Positions 23,082 to 36,009 of a stretch of 64,000 nucleotides of DNA are shown in pieces (position 1 is the first letter of the stretch; every line of letters begins with the position of its first letter). The DNA is from Paulownia fortunei (taxonomy: Eukaryota > Streptophyta > Magnoliopsida > Lamiales > Paulowniaceae). The notes beneath the pieces are model-generated. The model was not told the DNA's origin and did no database searches. It worked only from the letters and a program-made list of their open reading frames with translations. A program made the position numbers and the translations under genes. The stretch covers positions 8,921,278-8,985,277 of the forward strand of contig CM033110.1 of assembly GCA_019321725.1 (NCBI GenBank). Direction: 5' to 3'.

Positions 23082-24698
23082 AAATCTAAGTCTAAGGTGG
23101 TGGAGGTCGGGGTGGAGCTGAGGAGGATGGATGTTGCTAGCTCAGCGACTGTATCGCTTGCGATGCACTGGGAGACACCTTATCAAGATACTGCAGAATC
23201 ATGGCTTGTTGTGACTTCATGAGCAAACAAATAGTTCAGTCCTGGGGTCTGCTAACTCAGTCCTCGTGTTTGTTAGCTCATCCTATGTCATATGAAGTTG
23301 ATCTCTAAGCGTTGCATTGGTCGGTCTAGATGATGTAGTTTCAGAAGTAGTCGACCTGAGAGGTCTGGGCCCATTTCCAAGCCCACGTACATACCCTGAA
23401 TGTGTACCGAGGACCTGATCACTCACTCTGTCTGCAATCTGTACATCGTCTAAGGCGTAATCATCATCCCCAGTATCAGTGTGAGCCTGTAACTGTCGGT
23501 GCTCCTCCCGAAGTCACACCATCTCATCCTAAAATTAATAAATGTCAACATATATATTTAGTTTCAAATAAATTGAAAAAAAAATAATTAAATGAATTAA
23601 TTACTTACATATGCGCTCTGGGCTCTATCTCCTACCCAGCCCTTCGTAGTGCTATAGTGAGTTTCATTAAAAATGGTAATCCAATATTTTCTACTAGTTC
23701 CATCGGTCTAGAAATAACATATGTCATATGTTACTCAACGAATAAAGTAATTATTTAAATAAAACTTAAAATTTTATATACTTACACCATCGTAACTGTA
23801 CTACAAAAAGGATTTTGAACATCCGCGATGATTATAAGGCAACTTTGCTCAATTTGTGGAGTTCGTCGCTGACCATTTCTGTAAAAAAAAGTTAAAGCAG
23901 TAAACATCATAAGATTACATTAATAAATATAAGATTTTATTAAATAAATTAGCTAAAACTTATAATTAAATTTACCATAAACTCCTCTGACTCGAATAAT
24001 ATGCACATATACTCCCAATCCGCCTGAGTCTCATAGAAATCATGAGGCATATGTTTCAATCGCTTCTCCCAAGGTAGGGTTGTGAAACTTTTGTAGTGTT
24101 TGTGCATCTTCTGGCGGTTGTCTATGTATCGGGCACTCATCAGCCTATCGATCTCTTTCTTAACTGACTCTGGTCCTATGCCAAAGTCTACAGTAAACAT
24201 AGCCTACAAAAAAAATATATGTTGAACATTTAATATATCAAAGAAAAAGTAAACCAATAAAAAAATAGTTAATTATACTAATCAACAACCGATCAAATAT
24301 GGGCCTCTTCTACTCCTATGTAATGTGCCTCCAATCAGCAACTTGTAACGGTGCAAACTTCTTCACTACTATGCCGAGCTCTGTCATAAAGGAGGATGCA
24401 TGCTGCCCTGTAGGACGACCATCAGATTTGCGAAATGTGACTGGTATCCTCCCCATCTCCTCTGTATATAATGTCTTAGTTTGTCACCATATACGGCTCT
24501 TGTATCTCGATGTTGCCTGTGCGTAGAAACTGCAATAATAAAAAATGTGTTAGATTAATGTTCAATATAATTATTAAATAATGATAATATTAAACAAGTT
24601 AAAAAACAAAATAAACCATTGAATGTACCCTCCTCCATCGGAATGTCAGAAGTAGCTCGATCAATAACGGGTTGATCCTCAATCCTTTTAAGAGGCAT
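23082..24698 (-). pseudogene. CACTA second gene, Transposase_24 (Ptta/En/Spm) type
   Basis: A minus-strand gene with several exons starts at ATG 24698 (MPLKRIEDQPV). Later exons read GQHASSFMTELGIVVKK, VKKEIDRLMSARYID, then WEYMCILFESEEFM, AKLPYNHRGCSKSF, ETHYSTTKGWVGDRAQSA, and a coiled-coil-like LREEHRQLQAH ending with YLDKVSPSASQAIQSLS. This order (RY/HKH region, WE-LC-F-S-F, NR-K-PYNH-GGSKSF, polar C-terminus) is that of plant Ptta/En/Spm Transposase_24 proteins, which share the TNPA-like role of binding ends. Stops occur in the second and last exons. Intron borders are approximate. Confidence 0.72.
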
Positions 24699-25079
24699 AC
24701 CTATAAAAAACTAACATATGGTTAAATAGATAATATAAATAAGATTATTTATAAACTTTACTAACAAATTAGGAATAATATTAATCTATTTAAAATTCTA
24801 ACTATAAGCAGAACTCGAAAGAGTTACTATAGTAGAGAGTGGCTATAGGGTGCGAGCAACTGCTAGCGAATAACTGAAAAAAATAATAATTAGTAAACAC
24901 AATTAAAAGATATAAATATCAGGCTTGAAATAATAATTATTAACATTCACAATTAACAATAACAAAGGAATGAAATAAAGTTAGAGATAAAGCAAATGAT
25001 AAAATAATTCGAAGAAATGAAACCAAACATGCCTATTGGATTTCTATTATTTTCTTATGAGAAGTTTATAGAATGAAGA

Positions 25080-28000
25080 AAAATAAAAGTTGATAGTTCA
25101 TACCATTTGTCACTACCATCATCAGACATTTGCTCTTCTCCCTCACTATCTAACTGAGTGTCTTCGTTTTCATCATTAATAAAATTATGCATGTTCTTAA
25201 AGAAACTTGCTTGTGTATCCAACAATTCTATATGCTGAGGTTGAATGTCTAGTCTGCAAAGATCTGAAATTTCTAAATCTTGACGAACACTTAAGCTTAT
25301 CTCATCTGATGAAATCTCTTGATTAGGCTCATTGTTGGATAAACTTTCAAATTCATGTTCCTCGCTATTTTTGTCTTCCTTTTCGGTTACTTCATATATC
25401 TCTTGATGCTACACCTTCAGCACGACTTTCCATCTTCCTCCATGCTTTATATCATCAAAGTAATAAACTTGTCTTGCCTGAGTTGCCAAAATGAATGGAT
25501 CATCCTCATACCATGTCTTAGACGTGTCAATACATGTTAAACCGAACTCTTGCACAACTGATTTCTTTTTGGGGTTACACTGGAACCAATCACACCAAAA
25601 TAAATGTACCTTATATCCAATGTGTAAAAAATTAAAACAACATCCTTCAAAACTCCAAAAAAATCTAAGTTATCGCCTTCGTCGAATGATGATACACTAA
25701 CCCCACTATTTTCAGTAGTCCGACGAGTATCACGAGATAGTGTATGGTATCGAACACCATTAACAATACAAGCATCATATAGTCGAACTTCAACATCAGG
25801 TCTCAATGCTAGGGAGTATAGTTCAGTAGTAGCCTCCGAATTTTTTTGATTTCTTAGCCTAATCATTTTGTCCCTAAACCACTGCGAAAATTGCTCTTCG
25901 TGACATTGTAGAATGCAGGAAGAAGAAATATGTTCACTGCACATAAATATATATAACTATTACGAACTCAATCAAAATTACAAAAAAAATAGAATATAAT
26001 TTGAAATCTTACTTTCTATATCGGGCGACTTCCTTGCAATTATTGAAAACATACCAATGTGCTTTCTTATGTAAAGCAAGAGCAATTTATTATTTTATTG
26101 GCTGCCCATCACTCTTACTTGTTGATTGAAAACACTTAAGGTGAATAAAATGGATTGAGTAGCATCTTTGTTATGTTTCGGTCTAGTAAATCTTGTTTCA
26201 ATTTGGCTCATATACAAAGATGAGAAAGTCAATGCTTCATTGACCTCTACAATAGATCCATCTAGTCTTGTCATATTGCGAACATATTTCTTGAGTGTTC
26301 TCGAATACCTTTCAAATGGGTACATCCATCGTGATGAAACAGGTCCAACTAATATGGCCTCGCGGGGTAAATGAACTGCCAAGTGAACCATAATGTCAAA
26401 AAATGCCGAAGGAAATATTCTTTCCATCTTGCACAAAATGAATACTATGTCCTCCTCCATTTTTCTCAAGTCTGCAACATGTAAAGTTCTTGAAGTGAGT
26501 TTTTTGAAAAAGTCACATAGCTCAACAATTGTGCCACACATATCCTTTGGCAAAAACTTCCTTATGGCGATTGGAAGTAATCTTTGCAAAAGGACATGAC
26601 AGTCATGTGTCTTAAAGCTATATAACTTTCCATCATTCACATTCACATTCCTTGAGGTATTTACGACATAACCATCAGGGAACTTCACAGATTTTAAAAA
26701 CCAACAAAATTCACGTATTTCTTCCAAAGTGAATGTGTAACTTGCATGTGGCTTACTGACTCTGTCCCCAATCTTCTTTAGATGCAATTCACTCCTTATA
26801 CCTATATCTTGCATGTCTAACCGAGCTTTAACCGTGTCCTTTGAATTCCCATCTATACTCAACAATGTGCCAACCAGAGCATCACAAATGTTCTTTTCAA
26901 TGTGCATAACATTCAGATTATATCTCAACTTCAAGTTTGACCAATACTCTAACTCAAAGAAAATTGACTTTTTAACCCAATTCGTATCACCAACTGACCA
27001 TCTTCTTTTGCCGATTACCGCAGGATCTTTACCAAAGGTTACTTCAGGCAGCGCATCTAACTGAGTTAAAATCTGACTACCACTAAAGATTCGTGGCGGA
27101 CCTTCACTTTCAAACTTCCCGTTGAATCTCTTATTTTTACGCCACGAGTGTTTATCATGTAGGAATCGACGATGGCCTGTGTAACATATTTTACTGCGTA
27201 ATCTTTGACTCACAATATCTTCAAGACATACAGGACATGCATTATAACCCTTAGTACTCCACCCAGATACTATCCCATATGTTGGGAAGTCATGAATTGT
27301 CCACATAACAGCAGCATGTAATCGAAATATTCGTTCAATAGTTGCATCATATGCTTCTATTCCCTCACTCCATAACTCCTTCAATTCATTAATTAAAGTA
27401 CGCAAGTACACATCTATCTTTTTTTCAGGTGTCTTAGGCCCAGGAATTAAAAGAGACATAATCATGTACGATCGTTTCATCATTTTGCATGGGGTCAAAT
27501 TATACGATACAAGTAAACTGGTCACATACTGTAAACATTTGACATGTTTCCAAATGAATTAAATCCATCAGTTGCCAAGCCCAAATGAATATTTCAAGGA
27601 TCATCTGCAAATGTTTCATGCAATTTGTCAAACTCTTTCCACACTTCAGCATCAGCTGGGTGTCTTAGTACCCCGTCTGTTTCAACCCTTTTTTCTTTAT
27701 ACCATCTCATATCTCTTCCTATATGTTTTGACAAAAACAACCGCTTCAGTCTTAGCTTCAAAGGAAAATATCAAAGGACTTTCTGAGGGATTTTTTTATT
27801 GTTCGCCTCACCATACTTAAATTGGGGCTTCTTACACGTCGGACATGTATCTTTGCCCTCGTGTTCATCCCAAAATAAGATACAATCATTTTTACAGGCA
27901 TGTATAGATTCATATCCCAACCCTAACTCTCTTAACATTTTCTTAGCTTCATAATGAGAGCTTGGAATTACATTCGGTTTCGAAAATGATTCTCATAACA

Positions 28001-28559
28001 ATTGAAGCAACATATTAAATGACTTATTACTCCAACCATTCAACACCTTCACATGCATTAATTTCACTAAGAAATTAAATGTAGAAAAATTAGTACAGCC
28101 GGAATATAACTCTTGATATGCTTCTTCAAACATTGATATATAACTTTCTCCCAACTCCTCTACAGATGGGTTCTCATTATTATCCTCTTGTCGAACCCCA
28201 CTACTACCAACAACTTTAGCATCCCTTAAGTCAATTAACATGTCAAAGAAAGTGTCATTTTATTCATCGTCACTGACATGTTCAACTTCATTAACAGGAT
28301 CCATATCAACAATTGGTATAGTAACTTCTCCATGAAAAGTCCACACTTTGTATAACTTAGAAATCCCCCATCTATAAAGGTGTCCTCGAATGTAATCTAA
28401 ATTAAATTGATATAAATTTCCACACCTTTGATAAGGACAACGAATCTTCAATAACCTAAAGGTTGACATATAATTCTTTGTTATGTCCAAAAAATTATTT
28501 AAACCATTTATGTATTCTGGAGCCACTCGATTCTAATTCATTATCCAATTTCGATCCAT
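25080..28559 (-). pseudogene. CACTA TNP2-type transposase
   Basis: Starts at ATG 28559 (MDRNWIMN) but meets a stop after codon 8. Order of parts: Transpos_assoc zinc-binding domain (IRCPYQRCGNLYQF, WTFHGE), an acidic linker, a CPTCKKPQFKYG segment, then a 476-codon open stretch (27525-26095) holding the TNP2/Transposase_21 core (YGIVSGWSTKGYNACPVCLED, LNVMHIEKNICDALVGTLL) and DUF4218 (FFDIMVHLAVHLPREA, RWMYPFERYSRTLKKYVRN). After a frame change and an apparent intron near 26005 the DUF4216 part (25944-25537) follows, then an acidic tail to about 25100. TNP2 is the catalytic transposase that cuts at the CACTA ends. In-frame stops near 28535, 28260, 27992 and 27773 make it non-functional. Confidence 0.88.
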
Positions 28560-30714
28560 AATTATACGACCTGTTGATGATAGTAATTAGATAATTGATT
28601 TAAAAGCATTCATGTTCATTAATGACATGCATTGCTCCCACTTCTCTTTCCACTATTTGGTAAGAGCCTTATCCCATTCAAGAACGTGCACTTATTTGTG
28701 GTTTTATAAGTATGACCACTTTATTTCATGCACGTAAAAATTTCGGCAGCATCTCCCCATAGTTCTCCCAGTACACATATTACAGTGTACCGGAAGAATA
28801 AAGGTAGATATGAATCAAAATAGTTAATCACATACACGAGACAAATAATATACTAATAGGACCATAATTAATTACACGTTCTCAAACTATCCAAATTGGA
28901 TAATTCAGAATTTAACATCAAATTTTAAAATCATTCAAGATTTTAAATTTTTTTGATGCTAAATTCCAAACGGGGTCTAAGGTTTGTGAATGCATATGCA
29001 TGATATGTATAAAGTCCAAAAAATAAAAAAAGAAATTCAATAAAATGAGGTACACATGCAATGCATTTTTGCAAACTAGCTAAGGACTGATCCCATTCCA
29101 GCTGCCATTTTATCCGTACTTATCCCAAACGGTTAAAGCTTGGATTCGTTTTTAGCTCTAATGGCATCTAGTGCTGCTTTTTTAGAAAAAAGAGAAGAGG
29201 GAGAGGGGGGTAATGAGATACAATATCAACTAGAATATAGAATTTGAATTGATCTATATATGTCGAATTTATTAACTTGGTAACTTATTAAGCATAGATG
29301 AATAAGCTTTAATTCGGATGAAATTAGGATCAAGAACTTCTCAGATTATTTATTAAAATTTAAACATCATTTCAACTTATATCTAATCGCACAGGGAACT
29401 ATTATTTCGTCATTTTGATATATTTAATATGGACTAATAATTAATATTGAGGGGGTTAAGTGAGAGTTGAAAGATATTTTAAAGTATTTTGTAAAAAATG
29501 TAGGAGATTAATTTATAGCTCAAAAAATAAAAATTTAGGATCTTATAAATTTCTTAAAAAAAAGTAAAAATTTTAAATTTGACCATGTAAATTATAATAT
29601 TGTGATTACTAAAACCTTATAAGTTTTATGTTTTTATTTTAGCCAAATATTTTAAATATCTACTTTTAAATTAAAATCGAACGTTTTATAAACTCCAAAA
29701 CATATGTAGGAGTTTATAATGTTTAGCCGAACATTCATAATTATAAGGGTTAAGTGGATTTTATCTCAAATACAATAACTTATCTAAGCTTGCTTACAAC
29801 CAAACAGGGGACTATGGGTCAAAATGTAGTTTACCCTAAGAACTTCCATCAAAATTGACTCTGATATCAGGAAGTCGCTCATAATCCCTCTGAAACCAAT
29901 TACTAAAGACAAGAAGTCCTCAATGATGCCATAGTTGTGAACTTCACAAGTCACTTATAGTTTCTTCCGGAACCAACCACTATAGCTAAGACCACCAATT
30001 TCCAGACTGATGCAATTTTTGCAAAGAATAGGACTCAAATTCCAAAATATAGCAATATTAACAACTACTGTGCAACTATTTTTTTCTTTAAAAAAGCAAA
30101 AGGAAGAAACCCTCCCTAAGTTCAAGGACAGAAAATTCATATGCAACAACTGCTGTCAAGGGCTAGGATGCAGATAACTCATTGTAATATCTTATAAGTT
30201 ACAGATTTTAAACATAACATATCTCATCTCAAGCTTACATTCATTGATAAATGTCATGTTTTGAAATCTCATACGAGTAATAATATATTTTTCCACTGTC
30301 ATATTTTCAACATTCTTACTTATTTTATTTATTTATTTTTGCATATTTTGAAATCTCATACGAGTAATAAAATATTTTTGCAGCATAAAATAAAAAAGTT
30401 ATAACAAAAAAATAAATACTCAATATTTTTTCTGCAACACACTCAAACACACATTCCCCAACCTACCCAACCACCACTCACACTTCTTCTTCCCTAATTT
30501 TCCAGTTTTTCTCATTCTTATTTCGAAATTTAGCACCCCTTTTGAGTATTAATCTCAGGTTTTTTATTAGAACCTTCATTAGATAAGGTTTAAGTTGGTA
30601 TTATTGAGGTTTGAGGGTATCAACTGAACACCGAGCAAGAAATACAAAAAAAATAAAAACAACCAAAACAATTTAAGGATTAAATACAAACTTGACCTAA
30701 AAAGAGATGCAAAC
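28560..30714. other. CACTA 5' non-coding region
   Basis: About 2.1 kb between TNP2 and the GC-rich leader, mostly AT-rich. No captured host gene could be recognised. The part next to TNP2 (28620-28800) resembles leader sequence common upstream of TNP2 genes. Introns of the transposase leader may lie here. Confidence 0.4.
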
Positions 30715-30885
30715 AAGGGTGCCGCCGGTGCCGGAGCTGAAGAACGAGGAATGATGCGGGCGGTGGCTCTGCGGCGGAGAAGCAACCGAAGAGACAGAAG
30801 AAAAGATGGCGACGGGGATGGCTGACCGCGAAGGAACGGACGGTAGCTTGACGAAGGTGACCGACGGACGGTAACTTAATGATTT
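30715..30885 (-). promoter_or_regulatory. GC-rich leader segment of CACTA element
   Basis: A sharply GC- and CG-rich stretch in an AT-rich element, lying on the transcription-start side. Without the solo LTR it would sit within about 250 bp of the right subterminal repeats. In maize En/Spm the untranslated first exon is similarly GC-rich and, with the subterminal region, is the target of methylation control. Equivalence is inferred from position and composition only. Confidence 0.4.
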
Positions 30886-30954
30886 AGGGGCTAGGGCTTT
30901 TTCTGTTTCTGTAAATTGTTTCTGAAATAGGGAAGGAGAAGCTCGATTTGCTGG

Positions 30955-33799
30955 TGTGATACCCGAACCTCTTACTACTCACATGACCAAATATGATTCA
31001 AGCATTACGTGTTAATTTTATATGCTAATTGCATTTCTATTGACATTGCATAATTTATTTCATTTTATACGACATTCTTGAATATTAAACTTAATTCTGA
31101 AGCTCTTGCCCGGTATTAGTTATTGAATTTTCTAATCTAAGTAGTTGATTTTATATTGAAATAAGAATAAAATGAGGTGGATCAATATTAGATATAGATG
31201 GGATATATAGGTTATAATTTTGGAAGTGTTAAAAGTGTTACTAGTAAGCTTATACGGTTTAATTTGATTTGATCAAGTTATTTCAAAAGTATATATTTGT
31301 AAATTAGCATACTTGAGATATTAGACATGATATAATGTGATTTAAGTGTCCTATTACAAGGCCCATATATGCATATAATTTTAGAAATGCAAACTTGATA
31401 TTTCGTTAAGAATCGGATGTGAATCGGTTTGGAGATCGAATGAACGGATATAGGAAATAACTATGGGAATGAATGGTGACTAAGATAGGTTGAAACCAAA
31501 TAAAAATAGGTGAAACACACAAGATTAGGGCTGCAAGATAAGGGAGAAAATCAGATTTTTCTATTTACTTGCCACCTCATGCTTTCTTATTAAGCTTAAG
31601 CTAACACCTCAAACCCTTCACCCTTAAGCAACGACCAGACCCTCATGTCAGCCATTTTCATCTTTCAAACACACACCTTAAGGTCTCCAAGTTATCCAAA
31701 TTGATTCCAAGTCGAAATAAAAGCAAGAAAAGCAAAGGAGAAGTGATTACCATCAAGTTAACCTCAAAATCTGCATAGGTAACACTTATCTACGGTTTTG
31801 CCTTTGGTTTTCAGATTATTATGAATGGTTTTATTGTTTATTAAGCTTTCAATATCTCTTATAAAGGTGTTAGGAATTTTTTAGTTAGACTTTGGTGCAC
31901 AAAGAAAGGGTTTTGAATGACAAACACTTAATAGGAAATACTTGTGGCAGAAACTGTCATCTTACTATTTTCTTGTGTTTTAGGCTTCAAAAGTGTATGG
32001 TATGTTGAATAAAACCTATAATTATTACCATTTACATGACCATATATGAGTTAAGAGTATTGGAATGAAGTTTTATCAGTTGGAAATTGAAATAGAGAAT
32101 GATATTGGAGAAACAGTCAAACTGCCAAAATAGCAAAATCTGTTTTGGTGTGCTGTGAAGGAAACTGAATTAAGGGAGCTAAATCCATTATTTTTGGTAA
32201 TATTATGACCTATTTATCTCCTTATATATGTTATCTAAGTATGGTGAAAATTTTGGAGTGATTGAATATACTTAATGGTGCCAAAACCATTAATGTCATG
32301 AAGTGTGCAAAACTGTCACGGTAGGAAATAATCTGTTTCAGTATGTCGTGAAGAGAGCTGAACTTGGAAATCTATATCCGTGATTTTTAGCAATTATATG
32401 ATATGGTTACATTTATATACATGTTATCTAAGTGTGGTAAAAATTTGGGAGTGATTGGATATGCTTAGGGATGTTAAAATTATCATGCAACTAAACTTGA
32501 CAACAAGAAAATATGAAAATGTGAATCTGTCACATTTGATCACTTAGCATGTTTCAACCTAGACATGTTGCTATTGACTGTTAACAATTAGGCACATGCT
32601 ATTAGATTTATAATACTTCAATTACATGATGTTTGCATGTATTTAAGATGAGAAATTGAGGTATTTGAGGGGCTATATTGGGTTCTAGTTTGTGAAAGCT
32701 TGATTGTTAGCTTATAACTTGGTGTTTAAGGTCTAGTATGAGATTTTGTGCTTTCAACTTGCCAAATTGGGAATGGTGCTTGATGTTGGGTAATATTACA
32801 GGCTATTTTACATCTAAGGTTGGAGAGGAATACTAAACAAATTTAGACTAAGCCACCAACCAAGTGAAAGGTAAGTAAAGATTTATTTGCAACCACAATG
32901 CATAGACATAGTAGATGTGTGAATTATATATAATATCATAAATCATATGTGCATAGTAGAGGGCTCTCTATTGAGCATACATACATGGGCATTGTCATTG
33001 GCACGTGCATGCATCATATACGAGCATTGTGATAAATCTTGCATTGCACGGCATGATTCTGAGAAAGAAAAATATTTTGCTGACCACTACTAGTGCACCG
33101 AAGCATGTATGGATTTGCATGGTTTTATGCATGGATTTGCAGGTTCGCGTGCATGGATTTGCATGCGTATGAGTATGCATGGATTTGCATGCTTATATGA
33201 TTATTGGCCATTGGATTATGGTGGTATACAGAGCTCTTTTCCGGTGCATGGGATAGTAGCGTTGGTCAGGGCCCAAGAAAGAAATGATTTTGAGAGAAAT
33301 ATTTTGATGCATAAAATTGCATTGTGGGCATAGCATTTTGAGATGCATGACTTGATATTGTGGATTATTCTTTGACATGCATAATCTTTACTTGTTGAGC
33401 GTTAGCTCATATAGTTTATGCATTGTAGGTGAGTCTAGTGACACTTGATACCATGGACTTATTGGGCAAGCTGTTGGGGTTCCTACAGGTTCTGAGGATC
33501 AGTGTACATGGATGACGACTTGTTGGGTTGATTGTTAACTTATTTGATTTTATAGTCTATTGTATTAGGTTTTTGGATTTATACTATGTGTTACTTTTAT
33601 AACTTTTCTGTACACGGGTATATAAATATTATGATTGTTATGGGTCCTCTGCAGGTATATATATTAGTCTGTGAGTGGGAAAATGTTTATTATTTATTAA
33701 TATATTACAGGAAAAAAATAATAACAATGCATGCACACAGGCTCTATCATGTTAAATTATACTATATATATATAGTTGTATAGTAATGAGGGTGTTACA
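30955..33799 (+). mobile_element. Solo LTR, copy 2 (2.85 kb), nested in CACTA
   Basis: TGTGATACCCGAACC...GAGGGTGTTACA, flanked on both sides by GCTGG (30950-30954 and 33800-33804), an exact 5 bp target duplication. It is the same family as 7632-10510. There is no coding sequence and no primer site or internal region, so it is either a solo LTR left by LTR-LTR recombination or an unusual non-coding element. It inserted after the CACTA element. Confidence 0.8.
33109..33189 (+). repeat. ATGGATTTGCA short tandem array
   Basis: Four copies of ATGGATTTGCA begin at 33109, 33131, 33153 and 33179, a 22-26 bp period, at the position where the other solo LTR has a different duplication. Confidence 0.75.
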
Positions 33800-33819
33800 G
33801 CTGGGTACTAAAACACCAA

Positions 33820-34506
33820 ACTTAGCGACGAAATTTAACTTTCGCCGCTAAGTTTAGTGGCGAAATAAAACTTATCGTCGCTAAATATCATTTTCGCAGT
33901 GAAATATTTTAATGTCGTCGCTAAATTTAAAATATTATATATATATATATATATAATTAATTTTATAGGTAAAACTTAGCGATGACAAAGTAAAATATCG
34001 TCGTTACGTATCATCTTAGCGGCGAAATATTTTTACCTCATCGCCAAAATAAAAATATATAAATATAAAATTACTTTTGTTTTCACGACGACACGAGCAA
34101 GTCGTCGCGAAAGATAATACTTAACGACGAAATCATAAAAATTCATCACTAAGTATCGTCTTAGCGGCGACTTCAGAAACATCATCGCGAAGATACAAGA
34201 AAAAAAAATTATTGTTAGCAACGAAATATAAAATTTCGTCGCTAAAAGTAGTATAATTTTTTCTCTCTTAATATTTAGCAACGAAGTTATAAGTTATCGT
34301 CGGTAAAATCAGTTTTAGCGGTAAAATTAATTTTCATCGCTAAATATTAGCTACGACATATTATATTTGGCCGCTAAGTTTACATACGAAAAATCTAATT
34401 AATTTTATTTTAATTATTTCCGACGAAATATAATTTTTCCATCGCTAATATTTGACTTAGCGACGAAATGATGATGTCGTCGCTATTTTCCTGTTTTCTT
34501 GTAGTG
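33820..34506. repeat. CACTA right subterminal repeats and TIR
   Basis: About twenty degenerate TTAGCGACGAAA-type motifs in both orientations, interrupted by a (TA)n run at 33934-33953, end in the inverted TTTCTTGTAGTG. By the direction of the genes this is the promoter end of the element. Confidence 0.88.
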
Positions 34507-34509
34507 ACT

Positions 34510-35059
34510 GTCCCTCCCTTGCTCTAATTCCAATATGGAAAAACTTGTACACCTTTGGCTATTTTCTTGTAAATTATATATATATTTTTTCCGAATTTCA
34601 TTTTTATGATAATATTTTTCTAATGGAATTTGTTGTTGAATTCAATTCAAATTAGTTTTAGTAAAGTAGAGATGCTAACAAGTATAACAACTGTTCTGGC
34701 AGTATCTTATCATTGACAACATATTTGTCAGTCAATATAGTGTAATAACAAAGAAATGCCTAATGCCAATATCCATATCAATGATCTAATAACTTCCATT
34801 TTACTTGCTGGAGAATCTGTAGGAGCATTAATTAACAACAGTTTGGCTTTTGTAATCCAATTTTGTATTACATTTTGTATTTCAGAATACCTCTATAGTT
34901 CACATGGTTATTTTGTTTTATATTTTCCCATAGCCACAATATAATTGAATTAAAATGAGAAGACTGAGTAGCTACATATATTTTCTTATCACTTCTGCCT
35001 CTTCTGTGTGCTTCAATCTTCACAATAAAGAAAAATATTACTTATATTTTATCTAAATC
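34510..35059. other. Intergenic, no supported gene
   Basis: Host flank of the CACTA element, continuous with 22042 once the element is removed. AT-rich; nothing recognised. Confidence 0.5.
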
Positions 35060-35552
35060 TTAGGGTTAAGTCCATTTTGCCCCCTTCAACTCATACTCAT
35101 TTGAAATTACCTCCTTTTATCTTTCTATTTCATCAATTTGCCCCGGCCCCCTCATTTCTTCAATATATTTCAGTTACCATATTCTATACTAATGGCAGTT
35201 GACATACCAAAAATGCAACTCTTATATATGAAAATAAAGACCAAATGAGAAAAACAAAAAAAAAATGTATTGTTGTCAAGAAATCTTCTTTACCTTTCAA
35301 TTGTTGTAAGTTTGGTTACAATAAGGGGATGGACACAATATTTTGTATCTTTACTTTTTATTTTATCTTTTTTTTTTTTTGGGTCATTTTCAGAAAAGGG
35401 ACAAACTAGGTGCATCACTTGTTAATTTTGAGAAATGCTATAATTAAAGCATAATAACAATTAGATGGGGCAAAGTAATGCGATAAAAAAATGAAGGAAG
35501 TAGTCTCCAAATAATATTGTTAGTTTGAAGGGCAAAATAGAATCAACCCTAA
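35060..35552. mobile_element. MITE-like element with ~32 bp inverted repeats
   Basis: The left end TTAGGGTTAAGTCCATTTTG is matched, inverted, by the right end (TTAGGGTTGATTCTATTTTG on the minus strand). The pairing continues into CC(C)CTTCAA-CT, for about 32 bp with a few mismatches. Length is 493 bp with no coding capacity. The target duplication is not clear, so the superfamily is unassigned; a Mutator-like MITE is one option. Confidence 0.55.
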
Positions 35553-36009
35553 AATGTAAAGTGGATAAAATGCCCCTAAAATATACGAGTATGTTATTAG
35601 CAACTTATAAGGCATGTCCTCATATATTTTAATCAATGCACATATTACCTTGATATAACGCAGGTCAATCTTTCTCATATGCATGTTTATAAGGATAGAA
35701 AAATTTAGTTACAAAGACTTTGTCAAGTTTTTCAAGTAAATTCTATTCCTTCAAGGAAAATAAAACCTCAAAAATATGGATTTTAGGTGGGCAAAGGAAA
35801 ATAGTAAGACTTGAAAATTTTAAAATTTCTTCACATTAACTGAAGCAAAACAAGTTGCTGTAAATCACGACCTACAGAATCATAGATTAACTGAACATGC
35901 CTTTGGATTAAGTAATTACAATTGCAATTAAAATAAGATGATAATATAAATTATGATGCCAAGAACCCTAGAATTGTTTGGAAGCAGTATTAAATATAAA
36001 AATTCAAGT
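35553..36009. other. Intergenic flank of Copia element
   Basis: Host sequence to the left of the 36 kb Copia element. Its last five bases (CAAGT, 36005-36009) are the target duplication. Confidence 0.5.

Larger units (their letters stand above)
22043..34506 (-). mobile_element. CACTA (En/Spm) transposon
   Basis: Both ends carry the same 12 bp terminal inverted repeat CACTACAAGAAA, flanked by ACT at 22040-22042 and 34507-34509, the 3 bp duplication expected of CACTA elements. Both ends have subterminal repeats of the TTAGCGACGAAA type. Inside, on the minus strand, are a TNP2-type transposase and a second Transposase_24-type gene, so transcription starts near the right end. Total length is 12.46 kb, or about 9.6 kb without the solo LTR nested at 30955-33799. 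Termini look functional, but both genes carry stops, so movement would need proteins supplied by another copy. Confidence 0.93.

Noticed and set aside
23025..24526. Several plus-strand frames across the left part of CACTA
   Set aside because: They are antisense to the Transposase_24-type gene, whose conserved motifs read on the minus strand.
26168..27820. Plus-strand frames across TNP2
   Set aside because: Shadows of the minus-strand transposase.
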